A stretch of DNA of 54,830 nucleotides. Origin: Planctomycetota bacterium (lineage in GTDB: Bacteria; Planctomycetota; Phycisphaerae; Phycisphaerales; SM1A02). Location: assembly GCA_014381555.1 (NCBI GenBank), contig JACNLO010000047.1:1-54830 (forward strand), given 5' to 3'. Shown piece after piece: positions 43,219 to 50,633 of this stretch; positions within the stretch are counted from its first letter, which is position 1, and each line of letters begins with the position of its first letter. The translations under genes and the position numbers were made by a program. A model generated the notes under the pieces. It saw only the letters and a program-made list of their open reading frames with translations. It was not told where the DNA came from and made no database searches.

Positions 43219-45605
43219 TTCCTCTACTTCTCACAGTTGCTCTTGCGCAAACACAGCCGGAATACTGGACCATCGATTATCTTTCTACTCCAAAGGGTGA
43301 GGTGTTAGAAGTTGGCGGTATCGGATTTATGTCTGATGGAGATTTGGTTGCAAGCACTAGAAGAGGGCAAGTTTGGCGGGTCGATAATCCAAACGCAGAC
43401 AATCCAAACGATGCAACATTTACATTAATTTGCCAAGGGTTACACGAAGGGCTTGGGCTTTCTGTAATCAACGATGAAATTTACGTCATGCAAAGAGGTG
43501 AAATTTCAAAACTGCTTGACCTCGATGGTGACACTATCATCGATGAAATTCAAACCATAACGCAGGACTGGGGCATGAGCGGGAACTACCATGAGTTTGG
43601 GTTTGGATTACCTGTTGACCAAGATGGCAACATGTATTTTTCTTTGAACGTTGGATTTTGGAATCCGCATTGGTGGCACGGCAAATCACGTGTGCCATAC
43701 CGCGGATGGGTACTAAAACTTTCACCCGATGGCACCGTCACTCCAATCGCTGGCGGTCTTCGAAGCCCTGCCGGCTTGGGGCTACTTGAAGATGGAACAC
43801 TTTTAGTTACCGACAACCAAGGCGACTGGATGCCAGTTTGCCCAGTTTTTGCAATTAAAGAAGGTGCGTTTTACGGGCACCCAGCTTCACTTCGTTGGTA
43901 CGAAGATCAACCTGACATTGAACCAAGTGACATACTGCCACACCCAGAAATCGCAAGGGAACATCCAGTACTTTGGCTTCCATATCAATGGTCGCGGTCT
44001 ACTGGAAATGTGATTCTCGATTCTTCGGGTGGACCATTCCATGGTCAGTACCTCATCGCCGAATTAACAAACGGACAAATTCTTCGAGCGCAGTTTGAAG
44101 AAATTGATGGCGTGTTGCAAGGCGCATGTTGGCTTGCACACCAACGTGTTGGTTCGGCGTACCACATTGAATATGGGCCAGATGGCACGCTATATGCTGG
44201 CATGACAAATCGTGGATGGGGCGGGCTCGCCCCCGGAAGTGGGATTGCCAGAATCAAATACAACGGTGAACTTCCTCTAGAAATGAGAAATGCACATCTA
44301 GTTGAAGATGGTTTTGAAATTTCATTTACAAAGCCACTCGCATCGGCACCAACAGTTACCGGAAACAAATACGACTATAACTATTGGTGGGAATATGGTT
44401 CGCCACAACAACACGTCGAGGATTTACAGATTTCAAGGGTAACCCTTTCTGATGATGGCTTATCTGCAAAAGTAACCATTGACAATTTAGATGCAGGTAA
44501 GTGCGTGATGCTTAAACTTGAAGGAGCAACAAGCAAAGACGGTTCTTCACTAGTGCACAACGAAATGTCATATACGATTAACAAACTTCCTGGTGGCAAA
44601 CTTGCGTATGTTGCAAAACAAGTTGAGCCGCCAATTGAACGAGGTGAACAAGTTGAGGGTTGGCTCTACCTCACTTGGGCGGATGCAACAGATATGTGGA
44701 ACAATAATGGTGTTGAACTTTGCAACGCTGAACTCGATTTAGATAACCCTACACAATTTGTAATCAGCAACGGAATGAGCGCACTTGTTGCAAGCGAAGG
44801 CGAGTCCATGGCAACGAAATTTGATATTGTCGATGGGGAATTGACATTTGCTTATATGCTTGCAAAAGAAAGCGAAGCGGAAATTAAACTTCCTATTGGT
44901 GCATCAATTTTGCTGTCAAACAATGAGGGTGGCGGATATCTAGGCGAGGGTATCTGGCACAATGCAAAAATAATTTTCCAAGCAAGCCCACCAAAGGTTA
45001 CGCTCGTTGAAGTCAACGGCGTGCACACGGACACAAATATGATTACGTACAGCGGCATCGTCAAACCTTCGCCACTTGAATTCAAATGCATTAAGGGCAA
45101 CTTTGCATTTGGCGATGTTCGGTTGCGCACGAACTTAAAAGACATTGATAGCAAGGAATGGACAACACTACAAAGCGATGAAAGCGACTGGAAAACTATT
45201 GGAGATATTGACTGGCGAAAGTCTGATAGTGGCGGCATAGTTATTGGAGGAAACGGTTCCATAATTCTTCCATTAACAAATTCTGGTTTCTCATCAGTTC
45301 GTTTTGATTGCAAAATTAATGGTCTAGGGAACGCGAAGATTGCAATAGGTGATTTAGAACTCACAATCGCCACTCAGGGTGATTACAAAACAGGCAGCAT
45401 CAATGGACACCCAATTAAAGCAAACCTAGTCGATCAAAACGAATGGTGTACCGTTGAAATCCATCAAGACAAGACAACCACTGTCTACCTCAACAACATT
45501 CCAATCATTACTACAGACGGTGCACCCAATCTCACAGGTGACACCCTACTCATCAAAGTGAACGATGCCGAACTTACAATGAGAAAGACTTATCTTAGTA
45601 ATTAA
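43215..45605 (+). CDS. Secreted beta-propeller dehydrogenase-like protein
   Basis: 796 residues with a short signal peptide (MIPLLLTVALAQ). Residues about 20-350 have propeller features like PQQ- or sorbosone-dehydrogenase proteins of planctomycetes (GGIGFMSDGDLVASTRRGQVWRV; GGLRSPAGLGLLEDGTLLVTDNQGDW). Middle and C-terminal parts are beta-rich. A stretch near residue 640 (FAFGDVRLRTNL) and the final WCTVEIHQDKTTTVYLNNIPI resemble DUF1080/LamG folds. It is translationally coupled to the cytochrome gene upstream. It is probably an extracellular carbohydrate-oxidising or glycan-binding enzyme; substrate unknown. Confidence 0.8.
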   Translation: MIPLLLTVALAQTQPEYWTIDYLSTPKGEVLEVGGIGFMSDGDLVASTRRGQVWRVDNPNADNPNDATFTLICQGLHEGLGLSVINDEIYVMQRGEISKLLDLDGDTIIDEIQTITQDWGMSGNYHEFGFGLPVDQDGNMYFSLNVGFWNPHWWHGKSRVPYRGWVLKLSPDGTVTPIAGGLRSPAGLGLLEDGTLLVTDNQGDWMPVCPVFAIKEGAFYGHPASLRWYEDQPDIEPSDILPHPEIAREHPVLWLPYQWSRSTGNVILDSSGGPFHGQYLIAELTNGQILRAQFEEIDGVLQGACWLAHQRVGSAYHIEYGPDGTLYAGMTNRGWGGLAPGSGIARIKYNGELPLEMRNAHLVEDGFEISFTKPLASAPTVTGNKYDYNYWWEYGSPQQHVEDLQISRVTLSDDGLSAKVTIDNLDAGKCVMLKLEGATSKDGSSLVHNEMSYTINKLPGGKLAYVAKQVEPPIERGEQVEGWLYLTWADATDMWNNNGVELCNAELDLDNPTQFVISNGMSALVASEGESMATKFDIVDGELTFAYMLAKESEAEIKLPIGASILLSNNEGGGYLGEGIWHNAKIIFQASPPKVTLVEVNGVHTDTNMITYSGIVKPSPLEFKCIKGNFAFGDVRLRTNLKDIDSKEWTTLQSDESDWKTIGDIDWRKSDSGGIVIGGNGSIILPLTNSGFSSVRFDCKINGLGNAKIAIGDLELTIATQGDYKTGSINGHPIKANLVDQNEWCTVEIHQDKTTTVYLNNIPIITTDGAPNLTGDTLLIKVNDAELTMRKTYLSN

Positions 45606-45646
45606 GACCAAAAACAATCCGCGGAAAATTTCAGAAGAAAAGAATA

Positions 45647-45738
45647 GCCACTGAGACTCAGAGGCGCGGAGGAGTACATTTTTGGTTTAGGAACTAACTA
45701 TCCCAATTCTTATCTCCGTGCCTCAGTGCCTCTGTGGC
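45647..45738. repeat. Imperfect inverted repeat element (2 x 25 nt) between convergent genes
   Basis: The left arm (45647-45671) and the reverse complement of the right arm (45714-45738) agree at 20 of 25 positions, separated by 42 nt. Both arms are variants of GCCACnGAGnCnCnGAGGC. Similar CTCCGTGCCTCTGTGG-type sequences occur as dispersed intergenic repeats in many bacterial genomes. The flanks carry AATCCGCGG and TTATCCGTGG, another motif of such elements. It could serve as a bidirectional terminator here. Confidence 0.65.
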
Positions 45739-45772
45739 AAAAAACAGAAAAATTATCCGTGGGATAGCTTTT

Positions 45773-47446
45773 TCAGCAAGCGCCCCAAGCATCGACAATC
45801 GCTAGAAGATCACCAACTCCAACAGTACCGTCACCATCGATGTCACCAGAGCAACCGTTGCAAGCACCCCACTGGTCAACAACGCCAAGCAAGTCTGCAA
45901 CACCAACCGAACCATCGCCATCTAAGTCGCCAGTACAAGAAGTCCCGCCATCCACTGCATCAAGGGCTGCCTTTGCATTTACAAAGCCGTGACCAAATGT
46001 TGTGTCATAGCCACCGCTTCCATAGTCAACTGCTGTTGACGAAAGTACGTTTTCTAATTCATCGGGTGAAAGCGTTGGGTCAACAGATAGGATTAATGCA
46101 GCGACACCCGCTGTATAAGGAGATGCAAAAGAAGTTCCATCAATCGTTGTTGTGTTTCCACTGCCGTAACCGTCTCCTCCACTTCTGTCTGTTGTGCGAA
46201 TGGATTCTCCGGGAGCACTTATAAACAATCCGTTGCCATGCGTACTAAAACTCGCAAGAGTACCGTTGGATGACATCGCCGCAACCGAAATTACGCTGTC
46301 CAAACTAGAAGGCCAACCAATAGTGGTAGACCCATCATTACCCGCGGCTGCAACATGGAAAACACCTGAAGCGCGAGTTGTGTTAAACGCGTTTGTAATT
46401 CCAGAAAGAGGTGAACCTCCACCCCAACTTGAGTTTGTAACTCGAGCACCTGAATCTGCCGCCCACGTAATGCCGTTTACTGCCCAACTTTCTTGGAACT
46501 CAAGAAATCCAAAGCAAAAACCAAAAAGATCCATCTCGTTAAAAATCTTACCCGCGCGAACCCAGCAATGCGGAGCAACACCTGCAACTCCTAGATTATT
46601 ATCAATCGTTGCCGCGACACAACCAGAGACTGCCGTGCCGTGATTATCGCAACCGTTGCCTGGGTTTCCGTTACTGCTACTTCCTGTAAAAGTTTCGCCA
46701 GTAAGTTGATGAATGTCTGGGTGATTTTGATCAATGCCTGAATCCAAGACAACCACGACTATGTCTTCACTGCCCATTGAAATATCCCACGCTTCTGGCA
46801 AGTCCATGTCGTGATCGTTTGACTGGTGCAACCCCCACTGCTGATTAAACTCTGGATCATTTGGCATGTGCGCTGGTTTTACCCAAGCAATCGCGTCACT
46901 TTCTGCAAATGCAAACATCTCCATGCCCGCAAGTTCGTTTGCAAGCACTAAAACATCACGGCCGTCTGTAAGTGATGTCCGAACGCGATAGACGCGTTCC
47001 ATTCCAGAAAAATTGATATCAAGGATTTCACCGTAAGAGCGCAACAGTGCTTCAACCGAATCTTGATTACTTTCGTGAGTTCGTTGCACAAGCAAATCTC
47101 GTGTTGGAATATAAGGCAAACTGTTTTCGCTAAGAAAGACAGGTGATACAAAGTCGTACTCTGAGTTTTCAACAAGTTTGTTAACTGTTTGTTCAATAGA
47201 ATTAAACGACTGCATACGCTGTGGTGTTCTTACATACGCCCAGCCGGGAACGGAACTTTCAGAAAACGATTGTGCGGAATCCGCAACAAATTCTGGAACA
47301 TCAGGAGTTCCGTTTTCATCAAATACTGCAATCATTGAAATATCCACCGTTAACTCGATAGATGTTTTAAAGTGCGAATATGAATATTGGGTGTTTTGAG
47401 GTGCACCAACAAGTAGTACCGACGTAAGTGCAATGAGTTGTAGCAT
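45773..47446 (-). CDS. Secreted subtilisin-family (S8) peptidase with two dockerin-like C-terminal repeats
   Basis: 557 residues: a signal peptide, a roughly 190-residue pro-region, the S8 domain (about 215-495) and two C-terminal repeats. The catalytic triad is D235 (VLDSGID), H269 (NHGTAVSG) and S439 (GTSFASP), with the oxyanion N370 (AAAGNDG). The repeats (504-529 and 532-557) both read C-x-GD(L/I)DGDGxVGVxDLLxxVDxWGAC, each with a calcium-loop DxDGDG. The second ends at the last residue, Cys. Such ends are found on many Phycisphaerae secreted proteins and may serve anchoring. A strong AAGGAG precedes the start. Confidence 0.95.
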   Translation of the reverse strand: MLQLIALTSVLLVGAPQNTQYSYSHFKTSIELTVDISMIAVFDENGTPDVPEFVADSAQSFSESSVPGWAYVRTPQRMQSFNSIEQTVNKLVENSEYDFVSPVFLSENSLPYIPTRDLLVQRTHESNQDSVEALLRSYGEILDINFSGMERVYRVRTSLTDGRDVLVLANELAGMEMFAFAESDAIAWVKPAHMPNDPEFNQQWGLHQSNDHDMDLPEAWDISMGSEDIVVVVLDSGIDQNHPDIHQLTGETFTGSSSNGNPGNGCDNHGTAVSGCVAATIDNNLGVAGVAPHCWVRAGKIFNEMDLFGFCFGFLEFQESWAVNGITWAADSGARVTNSSWGGGSPLSGITNAFNTTRASGVFHVAAAGNDGSTTIGWPSSLDSVISVAAMSSNGTLASFSTHGNGLFISAPGESIRTTDRSGGDGYGSGNTTTIDGTSFASPYTAGVAALILSVDPTLSPDELENVLSSTAVDYGSGGYDTTFGHGFVNAKAALDAVDGGTSCTGDLDGDGSVGVADLLGVVDQWGACNGCSGDIDGDGTVGVGDLLAIVDAWGAC

Positions 47447-47496
47447 TGTTTTTCTCCTTAGTTGCTACCTACCCTAAGGGATAATTCGCCTCGACT

Positions 47497-47514
47497 CAAG
47501 CAGTAAACTGCTTG
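47497..47514. promoter_or_regulatory. Palindromic operator-like site between divergent genes
   Basis: CAAGCAGTAAACTGCTTG is a perfect 8-bp inverted repeat with a 2-nt centre. Outside it lie TCGAC (left) and GTCGA (right), a second nested inverted repeat. It sits 50 nt upstream of the subtilase start and 22 nt upstream of the DUF1080 gene, so it could control both. The cognate regulator is not identified. Confidence 0.5.
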
Positions 47515-47536
47515 ATTGGTCGAAAGAGCGAGTATT

Positions 47537-48559
47537 ATGTTGAGTATGTTCTCCCAACTCCTCATTATTTCCGTTTTATGCGCTCAAACCACTTCATTTA
47601 AACCACTCTTTAATGGCAAGAACCTAGATGGATGGACCATCGTCAACGGAGACCGTACGACATGGGTTGCCAAAGACAACATGCTTGTCACAACTGGCAA
47701 GCCAACAGGTGTTATTCGCACAAATAAAATGTATGAAAACTTTGTTCTTGAACTCGAGTGGAGGCACATGGTCGAAAATGGAAACGCGGGTCTTTTTGTT
47801 TGGTCCGATCCAATTCCAGCAAAAGGCGTTCCGTTTACAAGAGCGATTGAAGTTCAAATCATGGACGGCAAAGAACTTGATTGGTACACAACTCATGGTG
47901 ATATTTTTTCAATCTGGGGATCAAAAATGACTCCCGATGAACCTCACCCAAATGGTGATCATATCGAGCGTTGTTTACCGAGTGAACGTCGTTCTCATCC
48001 TTCTCCAGAATGGAACCATTACGTTGTGACTTGCATTGATGGTCAAATTAATTTGTCCGTAAATGGCGCATTCGTTTCAGGAGCAACACGTGTTTCTCCT
48101 CGAAGAGGATACATATGTCTCGAGGCTGAAGGTACCGAAGCACATTTCAAAAACATACGAATCATGGAACTTCCACCATCTGCACCACCTATTCCACCTT
48201 CCAAAACAGCAAATGAAGACCTAGGTTTTACAACTATCTTTAATGGGATTGATTTATCTGGCTGGATATCAAACACTCCTTCCTTGTGGACAGTGAAAGA
48301 TAATGTGCTTCATTGTAAAAAGAATAGTGACACACTAGAGGCCGTCAATATCTACAGTGAGTATGAATTGACATTTGATTACAAATGCAACGACGAAGAT
48401 TCTTCCTCCTATGTTGTTATCGACGGGCATGTCACAGAATTACCGTGTAGTGTGTCTGGGAAGTGGACACGGCTTGTATTGCGTGGCAAGGGAGACACCA
48501 TCGGTATTGGTGGCAGCAATGCAAATTTTACCAATCTTTTCACTAGACCAATTAAATAA
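47537..48559 (+). CDS. Secreted protein with two DUF1080 (3-keto-disaccharide hydrolase) domains
   Basis: About 340 residues: a signal peptide (MLSMFSQLLIISVLCAQ) and two DUF1080 domains. The first is about 20-205 (FKPLFNGKNLDGWTIV, ENFVLELEWRH, GNAGLFVW, AIEVQIMD, FKNIRIMEL). The second is about 220-340 (FTTIFNGIDLSGWI) and is shorter, lacking the central part. DUF1080 proteins are concanavalin-like, and some hydrolyse 3-keto-glycosides. The second domain is probably inactive or a binding module. The start at the ATG 47537 is chosen over an upstream TTG. It is divergent from the subtilase gene across the palindromic site. Confidence 0.92.
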   Translation: MLSMFSQLLIISVLCAQTTSFKPLFNGKNLDGWTIVNGDRTTWVAKDNMLVTTGKPTGVIRTNKMYENFVLELEWRHMVENGNAGLFVWSDPIPAKGVPFTRAIEVQIMDGKELDWYTTHGDIFSIWGSKMTPDEPHPNGDHIERCLPSERRSHPSPEWNHYVVTCIDGQINLSVNGAFVSGATRVSPRRGYICLEAEGTEAHFKNIRIMELPPSAPPIPPSKTANEDLGFTTIFNGIDLSGWISNTPSLWTVKDNVLHCKKNSDTLEAVNIYSEYELTFDYKCNDEDSSSYVVIDGHVTELPCSVSGKWTRLVLRGKGDTIGIGGSNANFTNLFTRPIK

Positions 48560-48610
48560 CCGAGATTTTTGAAAACTCTAAGAGGTTTACGGCTTGTCTG
48601 CAATGCAAAC

Positions 48611-49399
48611 ATGAGCCAGCTACCTGAAATAATTACCACCGAATCCAATCTCTCGCCCAAGGAAGAGATTTCTTCATTACGTGCCGAATTACGTCGTGAA
48701 CAAAAATACAGAATAGAAGCTGAAACAGCTCTTCTAATGGTCGACATAGCTCAGGAAAATGGAGACCCACCACCTTCGAGAATGGCAATGATTACTGGCC
48801 TTGCAAAACTCGCAGAGTCAAGGGATGACAATACTGGCGCACATCTTTCTCGCATCCAACATTACACAACCATCATCGCGGGAGCTTATGCAGAGAAACA
48901 ACCATCTCTTTTACCACTAGGTGAGGTTTCAATTATTGGTGCTGCATCAATCTTGCACGATATTGGAAAGGTTGGAATTTATGACGATGTTTTACTTCAT
49001 TCTGGAAAATTTACAGATAAACAATTTGAAGTTATGAAACGACATACAACCATTGGCGCAGACATTCTGCTGTCTTTGTCAAAAGAACTTGGAAGTGATC
49101 CGTGGATTGATACTTCAGTGCAAATTGCACTTAGCCACCACGAAAAATGGGATGGAAGCGGATACCCATTTGGCTTAAAAAGAGAAGATATTTCTCTTCC
49201 CGCTAGAATCGTTGCTGTGGCAGATGTTTACGATGCTCTAACCTCCCAACGCGTATACAAAAAAACGATGACCCATGAAGATGCGACTTTAATTATCAAA
49301 AAAGATTCTGGAACACATTTCGACCCAGAAGTCGTTGATGCATTCCTTGATAGAGAAGCAGAAATTAAAAAAATTTGCGAAAGGTTACACCTTGGGTGA
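48611..49399 (+). CDS. HD-GYP protein with N-terminal coiled coil
   Basis: 262 residues. A coiled coil (about 15-45) is followed by an HD-GYP domain with intact signatures: SRDDNTGAHLSRI, H116-D117 in ILHDIGKVG, SHHEKWDGSGYP and VADVYDALTS. It is likely a c-di-GMP phosphodiesterase. No receiver or sensor domain is attached; the coiled coil may join it to a partner. The ATG at 48611 is preferred to one 42 nt upstream. It follows the DUF1080 gene by 51 nt. It is the second HD-GYP protein in the window. Confidence 0.93.
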   Translation: MSQLPEIITTESNLSPKEEISSLRAELRREQKYRIEAETALLMVDIAQENGDPPPSRMAMITGLAKLAESRDDNTGAHLSRIQHYTTIIAGAYAEKQPSLLPLGEVSIIGAASILHDIGKVGIYDDVLLHSGKFTDKQFEVMKRHTTIGADILLSLSKELGSDPWIDTSVQIALSHHEKWDGSGYPFGLKREDISLPARIVAVADVYDALTSQRVYKKTMTHEDATLIIKKDSGTHFDPEVVDAFLDREAEIKKICERLHLG

Positions 49400-49568
49400 C
49401 AGCAATATTAATTGCTCTGATTTTTCGCGTCGGCATAGCAAAGCAAACACCAACCAAGAAGAAACGCCAGCCATAAACCATTTGTAATTAATACTGTTGC
49501 CATGGTGAGATAGTATACATGGTTTAGTCCTTGTTACATACTCGACTATCTATCGGTATGATGGAATA

Positions 49569-50633
49569 ATGGCAGAGCGGAACACAATGAGAACCAACGC
49601 GGGACGGTGGGGATGGATAATACCTATCCTCCTTCTGACATCGCTCGTGGCTAATATTTTGGGAATTATCCTTCCATTTTTAGAAATTGACGAGGCATTT
49701 CACGGAAAAGTTATTTATAGTTTGCCCCACTCTGTCTATTTGATGTGGGAACACAAACTCTACTTCATCTCAGGTCTCATCCTCGGGTTCTCGATCATCT
49801 TTCCATTCGTAAAACTCTTTTCACTCTTCGCACTTTGGTTCATTCCTTGGAAATCAAAAAACCGTGAGCGATATCTTCACGTCATTGAACTTCTTGGCAA
49901 GTGGTCCTATATGGATATTTTCGTTGTCATTTTGCTCGTTACCCTTACAAGTAAACAGTCTTTTATTTCGTCATCTATTCATGTGGGGGTCTACTACTTC
50001 ATTGGTGCAATTACACTTAGCATGATTACTTCTGGAGTCATTATGACTCTTGCACGAAAAACTTGTAATAAAGAAGCACCAAGAAAATTCAAATCTGATA
50101 AACGACGCTGGATGTTGTTCGACAATATCTATCTCGGATGGATTGTTCCTGTGCTTGTACTCGCATCAGCGGCAACCCTTATTGAATCGCTTAACGCAAC
50201 CTTTCTACGCATAAGCCAAATGTTTTTGGTATCCAGATCGTATAGCATCAGCGAAATCTTCACTTTAATGTACAGCCAAAAACATTGGGTACTGCTCATT
50301 ATTATGGTTGGAACACTTTTTGTTGTGCCCCTGCTTCGACTTACCATTTTATTGTTTTCATGGATTATTCCATTCTCTCCAAAGAAACACACTAAAGTAA
50401 AATATGTAATTGATGAGTTTTCAAGGTGGAGCATGCTCGATGTATTTGGCCTAGCCTTATTTTTAATTACAACCGAGGGCAAAGACTTAGTAAAAACAGA
50501 AATCCAACCCGGACTCTACATCGTCGTTGCTGCAATTGGTTCAAGTTATTTGCTAGCAGTCATTGCAATCATGTTGAATAAGGCAATGCTACACTCAAAC
50601 ACTATTTCTGCAACGTCTTCAGATACTCAATAA
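49569..50633 (+). CDS. PqiA-like (paraquat-inducible protein A) membrane protein
   Basis: 354 residues, with eight or so membrane segments in two homologous halves. Each half contains the PqiA hallmark: LLGKWSYMDIFVVILLV and EFSRWSMLDVFGLALFLI. Each also has an upstream VPLLRL- or FPFVKLF-type segment. The usual PqiA cysteine pairs at the start of each half are not seen. PqiA works with MCE proteins (PqiB) in lipid transport in E. coli, and no MCE gene is adjacent here. The first ATG is used. The end overlaps the opposing dehydrogenase gene by 32 nt. The 49400-49568 spacer upstream has no evident gene. Confidence 0.88.
   Translation: MAERNTMRTNAGRWGWIIPILLLTSLVANILGIILPFLEIDEAFHGKVIYSLPHSVYLMWEHKLYFISGLILGFSIIFPFVKLFSLFALWFIPWKSKNRERYLHVIELLGKWSYMDIFVVILLVTLTSKQSFISSSIHVGVYYFIGAITLSMITSGVIMTLARKTCNKEAPRKFKSDKRRWMLFDNIYLGWIVPVLVLASAATLIESLNATFLRISQMFLVSRSYSISEIFTLMYSQKHWVLLIIMVGTLFVVPLLRLTILLFSWIIPFSPKKHTKVKYVIDEFSRWSMLDVFGLALFLITTEGKDLVKTEIQPGLYIVVAAIGSSYLLAVIAIMLNKAMLHSNTISATSSDTQ

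Noticed and set aside
45773-47446. PEP-CTERM or other exosortase tail on the subtilase
   Set aside because: The C-terminus is two calcium-loop repeats with no hydrophobic helix or basic end.
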